This document shows, in pieces, positions 33,601 through 48,500 of a DNA stretch of 64,000 bases. Within the stretch, counting starts at the first letter, position 1, and each line of letters starts with the position of its first letter. Source of the DNA: Saccopteryx bilineata (taxonomy: Eukaryota > Chordata > Mammalia > Chiroptera > Emballonuridae); assembly GCF_036850765.1 (NCBI RefSeq), contig NC_089492.1, positions 67,828,982 to 67,892,981 on the forward strand, in the 5' to 3' direction. The translations under genes were made by a program, and so were the position numbers. The notes beneath the pieces were generated by a model. It searched no databases and was not told where the DNA came from. It was given only the letters and a program-made list of their open reading frames with translations.

Positions 33601-36600
33601 AGCCACAGGCACTAAAAATAGCTTGGTTGATTGAAGCATCACCCCCAGAAGGGGTTGCTGGGTGGATCCTGGTCGGGCACATGTGGGATTCTATCTTACT
33701 ACCTCCCCTCCTCTCACCAAAACAAAACCAAACCACGAATCCTCTGAATCCTGTATTACACCCTTAAGCTATAGAACAGCAGTTCTGAGCTGTGCAACCC
33801 TACTACTACAAAGCATCATCCCAGGGTGGGACTCACTCAGACATTTGTATTTTTAAGTAGCTCTGGAAATGTATTCTCCCTTTGTAAAATTTCAAAAATC
33901 CTGTTTGACTTTCATCATCTGTGAATCTGTTAAGAGAAGTATACAATTATAGCCTAGAATAATCCCAGAAGGATAAAAACATTCGGTCTGTAGTAAGGTC
34001 TTCATTGAGCTGCCAACCTTAATTCTTTACATGTGAGCCTCAAGGCCAAATTTTCCCCTTCCCCTTCCTGACCCAAGAGGTAGGGAGAGAGTGTCAGGGA
34101 CATTGAGCTACTTCTGTATGTGTCCTGACTGGTGAATTGAACCAGCAACCTTCATGCTCCAGGACAACACTCAACCAACACAGCTATCCAGCCAGAGCTT
34201 CTCCAGTTTAAGTTTTCTAAGTTTACTTCCTAGAAAACAAGGCCTGCATCTTGTAGGTTCCTACATGGCTCTTACTTAGGCTCCCAGCTACCTCCCTGCC
34301 TTGGGCTCTTGGCCTACCCAGCCAACTGAGCAGGCCATCTCTTAGGCCTCCAGTCCCCTGCACAACATTTGCTTCCAGGGCTCTGCTGGAAACCAGTGAG
34401 ATTATGCATGTAACACAACTGTGATGTTGCCTCTGTAGGGAATAATACAAAGGAAAAACCTCCGAGGAGCTGAAGCTCGAACATCCTCTGAGCCATAGTA
34501 ACAGGTGAGTTTTTACCCACAAAGCATAGCAAAGTAAAAGAGCTACCCCAATACTGCTGCTGGATTGAGCCGAGGGACCCTGGAGTAGACCCAAGAAAGC
34601 AGTGACCCTACCCCAGGCAGAGACCACTGTAGATTCTCTTTTAATAAAAGTGTTCTCAGCCTGACTGGTGGTGGCACAGTGGAGAGAGTGTTGACCTGTG
34701 ATGCTGAGGTACCAGATTCGGAACCCTGAGGTCACCAGCTTGAGAGGGGACGCATTCAGCTTGAGTGTGGGATCATAGACATGATACCGTGGTCATTGGC
34801 TTGGGGAAGAGGTCATGAGCTCAGCTGGAGCCCCCGGGTCAAGGAACATAGGAGAAAGAAATCAATGAACAACTAAAGTGATGCAACTATAAGTTGATGC
34901 TTCTCATCTCCCTTCCTGTCTCTTTCTTGCAAAACAGAACAAAACAAAACCCAAGGAGTATAAATAAATTCCCACCTAGCAAAGCTCGTGGGAACTCAAC
35001 ATATAAAGAATTGTTCAAAAGCAATTAGAAAGAAAAGATCACCTACAAGGAAATGAAAACGACTGGACTGATAATCGGAACCAAAAAAACCCTCAATAAA
35101 CTTGATCATATACCACATCCGTTCCTAAAAAAACTTGTTTCAACGGCTTATTGTAAAAAGTTAGAATTCTTCTGCGTTTGGTATTTAAGGCCCTCTATAA
35201 ATCTATTCTATGACTGATCTACTCTTCCAGCCAAATCTTCTGATAGTGCCTTTTATATATTTTTCCAGAGTGGCAAAATATATTAAATAGAAAACTAGAT
35301 GATTTTCTGTTGCCCTGAACGCACCATGTTGCCTCTATAACATCTAGTCTTCTGACCTATGTGACTTTGCCAGCTGGACCAGCTTCCTGCTGTCTCTGCC
35401 TCCTGAAATGACATTTTCCTTCACAACCTGCAGCCTTTCCCTGCCACCCAGAAGATGACTTCTTGAAATATGGTTTCCTTCTCTTGTGGCATTTACAGTG
35501 CACACTAACTACCTCACATTAGTTATTAGTGGACATATTTTCCAACTACGCTGTAACTTCCTTAAAGGCATGCTGTGCTCTAGGTCTGACTTTTGAATTC
35601 CCCCATCCCTACATGCCCCGCCAAATAGACACCACTGGAATATACGGAAAGCGGTCAGGCCCCAACTATTAAAAGGAGCAGACCGACTTCTGGCACAGGC
35701 ATGTATGACATCGCTTATAGAACTCATACACACGGTTCTCCTGGATCTCCAGGGGGCTCAGGACTCACCTGTTTTGGCTGGCAAAGGAAGCCTGGTCTAT
35801 AGGCAGGATGCTGTCAGGCCATGGGGCGGTCTGGTTTGGAGGAGCTTGTTGTTGGCTATACTGGGGTCCCCCCATGTTCATCTCTAATTCAGATGGCCCT
35901 AAAAAAGGTGAAGACAAAATCCAAAAAATCTTACAACTTGTAATCAGGGAAGTATCTATTTCTGCTATGCAATAAAGTGAAATATCTGGTTTTTAGAAAA
36001 TGAAATGACAAAAGGAGTAATAATTAAGCGAAAATAATAAGACACTTCTTGCTCTGATACAGAAATAAGGCCAGTCGCCTACTTCAGGACTCTAGAGCAG
36101 CAGTTCTAAACTTCTTGCACTTAGGACCCTTGATAATCTGTTAAAAAATTTTTTTCATGTGGGTTGTAGCTTAATGATATTTATTGTATTGAAAATTATT
36201 ACTGGTGAATAGAAAAAATGATTCCTAACTCATTTAAAAGTCATAATGAATCCAGTATATGTCAATGCAAATAATTTTGAATGAAAAACAAACACCTTTT
36301 ACTGGCACTGTTTTACACTTTGGCAAATCACTTTATTTTCTGGATTGAAAGAGTCAGAGGCCCTGGCCAGGTAGCTCAGTTGCTTAGAGGGCCGACCCTA
36401 TGCTCCAAGGTTGTGGGTTCCATCCCTGGTCAGGGCACATATAAGTATCAACCAATAAATTCATAAATAAGTGGAACAACAAGTCAATGTTCCTATCTAA
36501 AATCAATTAAAAAAATTTATAGAAGAGAGCCAGAATCTCCTATCTGTTTCCATATTCCATGTCCCAGAGAGAGAATGAGAGTGAGGAAGGAGAAGTGTCT

Positions 36601-39600
36601 TAGTATTATTATGAAAGTAGTTTTGACCTGGCAGACCCCTTCTGCTGTTCTTTTTTTTTTTTTTTTTTGTATTTTTCTGAAGCTGGAAACAGGGAGAGAC
36701 AGTCAGACAGACTCCCGCATGCGACCGACCGGGATCCATCCGGCACGCCCACTAGGGGGCGACGCTCTGCCGCGACCAGAGCCACTCTAGCGCCTGGGGC
36801 AGAGGCCAAGGAGCCATCCCCAGCGCCGGGGCCATCTTTGCTCTAATGGAGTCTCGGCTGTGGGAGGGGAAGAGAGAGACAGAGAGGAAAGAGAGGAAGG
36901 GGGGGTGGAGAAGCAAATAGGCGCTTCTCCTATGTGCCCTGGCCGGGAATCGAACCCGGGTCCCCCGCATGCCAGGCCGATGCTCTACCGCTGAGCCAAC
37001 CGGCCAGGGCCTGGCAGGCCCCTTCTGAAAGAGCGCCAGGGCCCTGCGCCACACTCATGGGAGGTGCTGATCTGCACATCTGAGCGCATGGTAATTCAGT
37101 GAGCTCTTCCACTGAGGGAGCAAGGAGCAGAGAGGAGGCCAGCAGCTCAGACTTAGATGCTCTCTTTTTAGAGGTTTAAGGCTAATTGATGATGTGAGCT
37201 TTTTAAGGATTTTATTATCACTGTCTGTAGACTTGTCTTCCATTACAATAAATTTCTTATGGAGTTCCCGGCTTTTTAAAAATTTTATTAATAATTGGAG
37301 AAATTCAGCCATGCAGCAAAACTCAGAGTTGTATTTCAGGCTCAAAAGCCAGAAGAAGTGCCCTTTGGCAAAGAAAGATTGAGAATACATTAATATTCCT
37401 TCTATCCTTATATTAGATATAAAGTATTTATTTATTTAAATTTGTAAACTGTATTGATTTAGAGAGAGAGAAAGGGGGAGAGAGGTACAGAGAGAGGGAG
37501 AGAGAGAGACAGAGAGAAACATCTATTTATTGTTCCATTCATTTATGCACTCACTGGTTGATTCTTGTGTGTGCCCTGACTGGGGATCGAACCTGCACCC
37601 TTGGCATTTTGGGATGATGCTCTAACCAACTGAGCTACCTGGCCAGATTATTATGATGATGTTCAAATGGAGGAAGATATAAAAAATTTCTCACACTAGC
37701 TAAATAGCTTGAGTTGGTTAGAGCATCATCCTAAAGCACAAAATTTGCTGGTTCAATCCCTGGTCAGGGTATATACAGGAACAGATTGATGTTTCTGTCT
37801 CTTTCTCTCCCAAAAATCAGTAACGAAGAAAAAAAGAAAGAGAGAGAGAGAGAAAGAAAGAGAGAAAAGAAAAGAAAAACAAAAAGAAAAGAAAAAAAGA
37901 AAAGCCTGACCTGGGTAGCACAGTGGATAAAGCATTGACCTGGAACTCTGAGGTCACCAGTTCCAAACCCCAGTGAAGGCACAGACAAGAAGCTACTCCT
38001 ATGAGTTGATGCTCCCCCCACCCTTTCTCTGTCTCAAATCAATAAATAAAAATAAAATTTCCCAGTTTAATTTTGCATGGAATTCTGGTCATTTTCTATG
38101 TAATCCCCAAATGATATGAATTTATTTGGGAACCACTCATTAACTCAAAGTATGTTCTCTGTAGAAAGGCGATAGAAATGTCATCTTTCAGAAAAAATAT
38201 GCCCAGGTGCACTGAGCAATGAAGTGCTAGGTAAGAAAACTGCTGCCAGAAGTGGAATGAGGATTCTGCACGATCTTCTCAAAACAATCCTGGCACCGTT
38301 CCCTTTACACTTTAGCTCCTACCCACGGCGCAATACCTAAGTATATCAAACAGTACATGGCATTAACTTATCTGAATTATGCTAATGTACAAGATAAGGG
38401 GAAGGTTAATATGTCATTATTTTTAATTTTTAAAAAATAATGGCTTTTATTGAGATATAATTCACATACCACACAATTTACCCATTTAAAATATATAATT
38501 CAGTGGGTTTAATATATTTGCAGAGTTGCACAACTACCATGACAATCAAGATTAGAACATTCTCATTCTTGCCAAAAGAACCCAGAGAATGACCATTAGG
38601 AGTCATTGCTCATCCCCCCCCCCCCCTTCCAGTCCTAGGTAAACACTGATCTACTTTCTTTCTCTACAGAAGAATTTGGCTCTTCTGGACATTTCATATA
38701 AATGGAGTCATACAATGTACTATTCATTTTAATAATGTGAACTGTATCCAAATAGAGTTCTCCTGATCCTCACCACCTCTGAGATATTCTACAAGACTAG
38801 GAAAGTCTGGTGTAAACACTGCAGGTTAGTGGCCCAGGAATCTGCACTGGGAGATCCTGAGATGATTCTGATGTTCACCCCGAGTCGGGAACCACAGCTG
38901 TAGCTTAAACGCTTCTCTAAAATATAACATTTATCATGAGACACTCTAATTCACTCTGCCCCAAAGCTGAAATTAGGTAATTTAATGAAAATAAAACATC
39001 ATAAAGGTAGTTGGTTCTTATAAGTAACTGAAAAACTTTTGAGAGTCTATACAAAGTTCCAGCAAAATCACACTTATGACAGTTTGACATGGGGGGATTA
39101 CCTAAACCGCAAATCAAGAGCTTATCTTGGAAGAACTTATGGAGCTGTTACTGTAAGGAAGTATACAGGTTAAAAGCCATGAGCAAGACTGCCTTACCTA
39201 GATTCATGACCTGAGACTGCAGCATCTGCCTCTGGCCAGGCTGGCTGTTGGGTCTCATGGGGAGGCTGGCGGTTGGGTTCCGAATCATACCTCCTTGGAT
39301 GGGTCGGTTCATGGCACTGGTGGTAGCAGCACAGGTGGCTCTCACAGAACTCTGTGGTGCCCACTCCCCCGATGGCATGGTGGGCCGGGCAGCATTACTA
39401 CCAATCATCCCTGAAGGCAAGCCAAAAACACCTGAGAGATGCAGGAACTGAAAACATACTCAGCGCACACACACCAGACACTCTGACTCTGCGATAATCA
39501 GCCTGTAATACGCACTTAGCTCAACAGCTGAGGCCCTTGCGGGGACAGATACGAGCCCTTGGATGAGAGTTGCGATTACTACAAAGTTTTTTACAACATG

Positions 39601-41092
39601 GACTTGCCACTCTATAGTTCGGAAAAGCTGTTAGTATTGTTCCCCTATGTACTTAGAAGCAGGTGCTGTGGCGTGTGGATAACCTCAACTTCCTTCCTCA
39701 GGAAGTGAATCACATTAGCTGATACACACGTCAATGCTTTACTTTCCAAAAGGGAGGTGAGGTTATAGGAACAAGGTAAAACACCAATAATCAATACTCT
39801 AATTACAAACCAAAATTGCAGACCATCCATGAAGCCTGTCCTCATCCCTTTCAGAGTGTTGCACGTCATTAAGAGCTTCAGAACTGTTCAAGGGAGCCTA
39901 GCCTATACGGTGTGCAGAAGTCACCACTTCTTTTTACACAATTCTTTGTAGACAAGGCCAGTGAACTCCTATTACCTCAACATGCCCAGAATACCACATT
40001 TCTGATTATAGATCGAGAATGGGTTGGGAGAGATTTGTAAAAATCCATTATGCTTGAGATATTCATAGTTATTTGACCACATGTAACAGTAAGAGCACAA
40101 CACTAGCAAGCAGGATCAAGAATTAGCTCTCTCTGGCCTGGCCTCAGGGATGCTGGTGACAGCCACAGATCTGCTAAGACCTGGTATTTTTGATTCTTAA
40201 GGTTCTAGAAAAGCCCCAAGTGAGGAAGGACCCTTCATTTTGAAATGTTTATAACAGATGTGTAAAAGTTCTGCTTTCAGATACATGGCATGCTTTCATT
40301 TACTTTAATCACAATAAAAAACACTAAGATGAGGTGGATATAAGAAAGGGAGAGAGACTAGGATTGTGGGTGGATTTTCACTGGTAAAATGAGAATGCAC
40401 TCCATTAGTGTAATTAAGAGTGAAGGACATCTCATTAGACTGAAAAAGTCCGAACAATATTATAATATATATTTTAAAAACCACTATAAGATTAGATTTA
40501 AATTACGTATATAAAGATATCATGGGAGAATAGGTATGTTAGCTTTCCAAAAATCTATTATCTAAATAACATAGCAAGATTATAGAAAGCCTAGAAGCAG
40601 AAGAAAAAAGCATCCATAATTCAGCAATATTTCTGCACTTGTAACTGGGGTGTTCTCAGTGCTTTTCTTTTCAGTAAAGCACAGGAGACTAACTGTACAG
40701 CGACAGCCTGAACACCAGTGACCTCCAGGCTGCCCAGACTTGAGTATGGTATGGCTCCAAATTCTTAAGATTCTCACAAGAACTCAGATCTTCTTGAATT
40801 CTGCTAATAATAAGCCACTTGAAATAAATCATTGGTCCTTTTCTCTTATAGAATTTTAAATAAACCAATATTTTATTTATTTAAATCAATACTTTATCTT
40901 AAAAATAATGTAAAATTAAAATGGCACTGTTTCTTGAGTATATAAACTTGTAAAGTAGTAGGTGCCTGGCATTTATGACAGGCACCCAATAAATATTTGT
41001 TGAATGACTAAACTATTTAAAGTTTTTATTTATTAATTCTTTTGAGAGAGAGAGGGAGATAGGAAAAGAGGGAGAGAGGAAGAGAGAGAGAA

Positions 41093-41130
<38 letters not shown>

Positions 41131-44100
41131 TGTTGTACTTATTCATGCATTCATTGGTTGACTCTTGTGTGTGCCCTGACTGGGGATGGAACCGACAACT
41201 GTGGCAAATCAGATGACACTCTAACCAACTGAGCTGCCTGGCCAGGGCATGAATAAACTATTTTCATATAAGCACAGTTTACATTTCCCATAAATTGTTT
41301 ATCAACAACAGAAAGTTAAAAAAAATCCAACTTCTCCTCTTAAATTGAACTCTTATTTTCAGTTAACTATCTAAATGGCAAACATTTACAGGGATTACAC
41401 ACTAAAAAAACCCCAAAAACAAAAACAAGACCCCCAACTCAAATAAATCCCAAAACAAAAATTAAACACCCACTAATTTAAGTTCTTTTGATAATATCTA
41501 TTCTTTTAATACCTTTGTCTTTAGTACCTCATTGTGACAAAGGAAGAAAGCTGTAAACTGCAAGTTCTTTATTAGAAATGTGGCCTCCTACTGCATCTGT
41601 GACACACAGATGTGCAGGGCACAGGACGTGGTGGCTGCAGCAACCAGGCTGCTGCAGTATCTCCAGCCTGAATCGGATGAAGGTCTGGCAATATGGCAGC
41701 TACTATGACAGTGACTACCATTCAGGAATGTGCTCGGGCAACCTGGCAGACACCTCAAGTTAAACTGCAGCTCAAGGCCAAACCAGACCATAGGTAGCTT
41801 CAAAACGAAGCCCTAGGCCAGTTACTATCAGGTCAGGCAGGTTACTGTTTAAGTTTTTAATTTTTAATTAACATTTTTCTGAATGAGAACTGTATCATTT
41901 ACAAGTGTGAAAGGTTGGCTGAATTTTAAAATTTCATTCTGAAATCCTCCGAACAAATCACCAATTATTAGGAAGTTTTCGGGTTATCAGCAGATTATTA
42001 CAAGAAGATGGCAATTGCCAATTATTTCACACACAACACCGCCATGACTCAAACAGTGGCTGCAAGAGAAGTAAAATAAGCCTATGCTATAGGATTAGCA
42101 ACCTCGTGAAGGTAACCACCCCAGAACAGAACGGTCAGCTTCCTGGAATGCTCCCCGATGCTTCATACACCACTCCCGTAGTGAAAATCTGTAGATTTTT
42201 CTTACGTTCACATGTTAGATTCTAACATGATGCAGTTAAGTAACCCAGTAAAGTAACAGTGCATTTGAGCCCTTACCTGTGCTACTGTTCCCTAAATTTC
42301 CTTGGTTTCCTATCATCCCTTGGTTACCCATCATTCCTGGCTGAGGTATCACTGAGTAGGGACTACTGTTTCTGATTGGTGGGAAGGGTCCAGCACCAGT
42401 TGGGCTTTGCAATGGGATGTCAAGTGGTAAATTCTGGTTTGGCAATAACCTGCCCAGTTGCCCTGGTCGTGGGTTATTAAAAGCTAAGGAGAGAACAAAT
42501 AAAAATTGAAGGTTAATATTAAATAACAGAAAAAAATTGCAACAGAAGTAGTGTTTAGGGAAAATGTCCTCTGTAAAATAACAAAGAGATGCATATCAGG
42601 GACCAACTGCCTACATAAAAGACAAATTCTGACAAAAAACACACGTCAAAATCTCATAATCTAATTGACAGGCAACTAATTTAATTATTTACCTCCATCC
42701 AAAAAGAGAGAGAGAGAAAAAAAAGAGAGCACGTCTATCACTTACCATATATTTTTCTCCCCAATACTAATTTTAATATTCAATTGTATTTTCTTGTGTG
42801 ACAGAGACAGAGAGAAGGACAGACAGGTACAGACAGACAGGAAGGGAGAGAGATGAGAAACATCAATTTGTTGCGGCACCTTTGTTGTTCACTGATTGCT
42901 TTCTCATATGTGCCTTGACCAGGGGGCTACAGCAGAGCAAGTGACCCCTTGCTCAAGCTGGATGAGCCCATGCTCAAGCCGGCAACCTCGGGGTTTTGAA
43001 CATGGGTCCTCTGCGTCCCAGTCCTTGCTCTATCCACTGCGCCACCACCTGGTCAGGCTAATATTCATTTGTATTTGCTAAGTAAACCACTAATATGTTT
43101 TTTTTCATGTTATATTATTCAAAAATAAAAGTATTGCTTTGTCACAGCTATGAGGCTATAAGCATCCCCTGCTCACAGCACCAAACCCGAAACAGGCGTT
43201 TGGAGATTAGACTATCACGTCTTCACTGGAGTTGCCCAGGAATAGCATTAGTGTAAAAGTGTCGAATTTCATTGGAAGTGAAAATCTTCAAGTGTGAACT
43301 CTGCTACCTGAAGCAATTATTAACACTTAGGGCCCTAATCTTTAATCTTCTAAATACAGCTTTTTAGAACAGGTATATTTAGATTTGAAATGATCCTTAG
43401 GATTAGTTCCCAAGAATTTATTATGTAATAAGCACTACACCATGCAGAGTACTATCACACAGACAACCAGTAATCTGATTACTAAAATATTATAAATTAC
43501 AATTTGTAGTGCTTACTTATTATTTAATACCAAGTACTTTAGTTTTCCTTGAAATATATAAATATAGTATGAAATAGAACATTTAAAAGAAAAGGTTCTT
43601 AATACCAAAAAAAAAAATTTATTAGAATTAGGGCTTAGAATAGAAATTACATACATGCTTACTTGTGATTTCCTAAGGTTTAGTTATGCAGTTAAACTGA
43701 AAAAAAAATCTGAACACCATTAGCAGAGATGAAGGGGAAACCATGAGTTTACACACAGTTTGTCTTTCTTTACTACCTCTGGTTAAGAAGCATAAACTTT
43801 CTAGTATGCTTCTTACTTACTTCTGCACTCTGACTTTGTGATCTCCCATGGTCCATTAGTAACCCTCCACTCCCCAAGAAATAGGCAGGTTTGAGAGAGA
43901 ACAGCAAACATTCTACTTCATTTTACGTTTTTTGGAATGATCAGGATTCGCTTGAGAAAAGATCTAGTAAATAAAGCTCTCTGGTGATTTGGTTGATAGG
44001 TGCCATTTCTGGTTTGAGAACCAATACTAAGCTGTGTGCCAAACTGTATTGGAAGAGGAAAAAAATCATTCTGTTCACCAATGTAACTCTAAGGAGATTA

Positions 44101-45511
44101 TTTATCTTTCTATAAAGTATGTTCTAGGACCAGGCAAAATATTTTCTTCCATCCAAACTATTGGGCACTTATTAAGGTTGTAAACAAAGTGTTCATAGTG
44201 AAGGAAGATCTCATCTTAAACTTACCTAAATAAAATTTAAAATAAATAAAACAAATGATACAACTGTAGTTTATAAGGTCTTCAAGGTTTACATCAAACT
44301 AACCAAACTTTAAATGCACTTAGAAAACATTCCATGTAAAATTGCTATTTATATGAGGAGTCCTAAGAGATGGGAAAAGATGTTTTCATGTGTAACCCTT
44401 TCATATATGTATAATGATTAAATATTTTGAGAATGTTGAGTAGACTATTATTACTAAAAAGCATAATTTTCTACTTTTCTATATTTTAGGCACTCACTTA
44501 TATATTAAAACACACAAAGTCTATTTTAAACTCCATTCCTGAAGAAAGTAACTGAAATGCAGGGAAATATATGACAATTTTCTAAAGAACTTAATCTATA
44601 TAGATCAGCCAGCCTTGCTCCACATTAAATTAACCACAAGAGAAGGCTGAGAAGCTATGTTCCCGAGGATCCACTTCTAGCACTGTTTAAGGACCAGGAC
44701 AGTAGATGGTGCTATCTGACCATAAAAACCTTAGGTGACTAAGCCGTTTGCATCAGATTTGAATAGTCCCCCATTTCTGATGGTGATTATATGGCATAGC
44801 TATCAATATCTCATACTTACTGCTCTGTGAAATTCGCAATGCTGTTTTCTGGGCTCCAACAGGTGTAACCGGGCTGTTCTCAGCTGTGAGTTGCATGAGG
44901 TCATTGATGATGGCTTGCTTGTCAACTGATCCAGCAGGGGCGCCAGGCCTCGTGTCTGGGAAAAGCTGTGGTAATTGACTATTCTGCAAATCATCCAAAA
45001 TCTCCTCCAAGTTGTCCAGCTCACTGCCAGGCTGCAGTTAACAACAGAAGAGTTTATCCAGCCCCACTCCATGAGTGGGCACCACAGGCCCACGCAATTA
45101 CAGACCTAACTGGTCTAAGGTACCACAGCCAAACAAACGGTGCCATACACAACCACCTCAGGCCCAACAGTTAATGGACCATCTTTTTAAAAATTAAATT
45201 GACAAAGACCATGTAACTTTATTTCTTGGTTCCCAATTTCCTCATCTGTAAAAAGAGATACCACTGAATTAGAAAAAAAGCTTTCTTCCATTATTGTGAT
45301 TTATTGGCAATTTATAAATTCCCTTATTTTATGTCAATAATTTAATTAATGATGAGTATGTTTATTCTAATTAATCAATGACTTACAGTCCAGATCTAGG
45401 TTTTGTGGTTAATTTCCCTAAGAAATGACAATAGCAAATGCTAGTAGATAATGTGATCCTAGTTTATATTACCTCAGTCTTCAGTAAATGGTGATTCCCT
45501 TTTAGGGCTTT

Positions 45512-45546
<35 letters not shown>

Positions 45547-48500
45547 TTCCCCATTTTTCTGAAGCTGGAAACGGAGAGGCTGTCAGATAGACTCCCGCAT
45601 GCGCCCGACTGGGATCCACCCGGCATGCCCACCAGGGGGCGATGCTTTGCCCCTCTTGGGCGTAGCTCTGTTGCGTCCAGAGCCATTCTAGCGCCTGAGG
45701 CAGAGGCCACAGAGCCATCCCCAGCGCCCGGGCCATCTTTGCTCCAATGGAACCTCGCTGTGGGAAGAAAAGAGAGAGACAGAGAGGAAGGAGAGGGGGA
45801 GGGGTGGAGAAGCAAATGGGAGCCTCTCCTGTGTGCCCTGGCCGGGAATCGAACCTGGGACTCCTGTATGCCAGGCCAACGCTCTACCGCTGAGCCAACT
45901 GGCCAGGGCTAGGACTTTTTATTTTTAAAGAGCAGGAAGTGAAACGCAAAACCAGCTTGTGGCAACAATGAACAGCTTGGCGTTGCCTTTTTTTTTTTTA
46001 ATTTTTTAAAAATTATTTATTCATTTTAGAGAGGAGAGAGACAGAGAGAGAAGGTCGGGGAGGAGCTGGAAGCATCAACTCCCATAAGTGCCTTGACCAG
46101 GCAAGCCCAGGGTTTTTCCACCGCCCTGGAAATGCAGTGACCTCAGCATTTCCAGGTTGACGCTTTATCCACTGCGCCACCACAGGTCAGGCAGCGTTGC
46201 CTTTTCAACCTGACTGGTACTTTTTCCTGCTTATACTTCCAGTTTCGAAGAACTCCGGCTTTTTCTGTAACGCATCAGCTTAGATGACAAAAATGTAGGG
46301 AAGCAGAATGAAAACAGGCTGCCCCCAGACACAGCACCTATCAACCTGACTTCACAGAAGCCCTTAAAATGTTTTTTAAAGGGCTTCCCCTTTATGAAAA
46401 TAACTTCATTTCAATTACCAACATAAAAATAATAAGGTAAATATCACCACCAGGTTCTACCTAGTATGTACTTTTCTTCCAGAAAGCCCAGCTGATTTTC
46501 ATATTCTTTTAAGAAGATCCTACCTAATGTGCCAAGTACTGAAAATCAGGCAGTGCCAACCACACAAGAAAATGGCTAAACACTAGGATTACTTTCTAGT
46601 GAAGAAAGTAATAAGAATGATTTTCTTGATGTGTAGGTAGAAAAATACAAGTTAGGCAATTTCTTCAAAGTCACTGAATGGACTTCGAATCCTGACCACA
46701 ACTAACCCTTTCGTCTACACTGGCAACTCAGACGAAATTGTTTACATCCGATATGAGGTATACAGTTAAGCAAAAGGGTTTACAGTTTTATTCTATATAT
46801 ACATTCCCATTCCCCAGGTAGAGGTTGGATTTGCTAAGGTTTTTCCAGTTTATGGCAAATATAATAGGGATCCATTTTCTAGGGAATTCCTAATGGATTG
46901 TTAGAACAATTACAAGGGCATTTTCTAGTTAGTTTAGCCACTCATTTCAAACAAAAGACAGAAGCATCAAATATGAGAGACACATCTCAGGTGAGGGTTA
47001 AGTCCCAAAGTTAGCATCCTATGGTACAGATAGACAGACAAATGATCTTTGAAACTCCTTGGGAAGGTACCTCATCTGATATCCTATCCAAGGGCAACAG
47101 AGCCAGTTTTTCTTCCAGAGCACATTTCTGCCTCTTTGAGTCCCGAATGACGCAGGTTATGTAGGGGCAATGCTACACGTAAAGCCTGTTCCACTGGCAC
47201 AAGGGAACCAAAACCCAGTAAGATCTGTTCCCCACCTCATGACCACTCTGATTACTGCTGGTGCATATACTCAGCAGGTTGAATGGTGGGCAAAACTGCT
47301 TGCACTACTTAAACAACCAGTTAACAGTGACCTCTTCTTTTCTGACTATGTGCAGAGATTTTGTGTAAGTTAAATGTACATGTAAAGTGACTCCATTGCA
47401 AATCCATTTTTATATGTTATGCTAAATACATAAAACATTAAAGATCAGTATAAACATTTATTGCTCTCCAAGGACTGCCTGGAACACAAGAATGGCTACT
47501 CAGTCAACCTGATGAATTCTTTTAATTATATTAATCTGTACTCGAAACAGTTTTCCCAGAATCAACTAAATTTCTCATAGAAACTCCTATAAATTCTAAA
47601 AATGATTCATAAAAATGTGATATTCTTCTGGTTGTGTCATGAAAAAGCTATAGAGATTAGAAAGGATTCTAATAAACCATGAAGTATGTGGCTGTCCTTG
47701 GAAACCGAGATTCCTCATACAATGCTGGCTTGTGTACGGTATTTTAGAAAGTGGCCCTTGAAGCTCATTGTGTGTGTGGGGAAGGAAGTGGCTGTTGTAA
47801 GTGGTAAGTTGCTTCTAGAGAAAGCTTTGCAGATTGCATTGGATGAGAAGCATCCAGAATAAATAGGTTCATATAAACCAGGGGTAGTCAACCTTTTTCT
47901 ACCTACCGCCCACTTTTGTATCTCTGTTAGTAGTAAAATTTTCTAACCACCCACCAGTTCCACAGTAATGGTGATTTATAAAGTAGGGAAGTAACTTTAC
48001 TTTATAAAATTTATAAAGCAGAGTTACAGCAAGTTAAAGCATATAATAATAATTACTTACCAAGTACTTTATATGTCAGATTTTCGCTGTTTGGCAGAAT
48101 AAATCTTTATAAAACAACTTACTATAGTTAAATCTATCTTTTTATTTATATATACTTTGGTTGCTCCGCTACTGCCTACCACGAAAGCTGGAATGCCCAC
48201 TAGTGGGCGGTAGGGACCAGGTTGACTGCCACTGATATAAACAATCATAAAAAATAAATCATTTTCCTCAAATGATGCACTGATATTATATTTGTCCTCC
48301 ACCCCAGATGTGTTTAAAAGAAAGTTTTTATACTACCCACTAACAACAGTCTGGGTCTAGTCCTGCCTTTCATTTGTACCTTTACTGTTTTCATGCAAAT
48401 AAATTACATTTCAAGCCTTCTTAAACAGAAAAATTAATGCCAGAATTTCAAAGAGTTCTAATGACAGGATCTATTCTGCTCTTCTGTTGAATATAATGAG

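Noticed and set aside
36098..36290. Possible hAT relic starting CAGCAGTTCTAAACTT
   Set aside because: I could not find the matching second end or an 8-bp duplication.
36920..37012. tRNA-like A and B boxes (also in other SINE heads)
   Set aside because: They sit in SINE heads followed by SINE bodies and A-rich tails, with degenerate stems; not functional tRNA genes.
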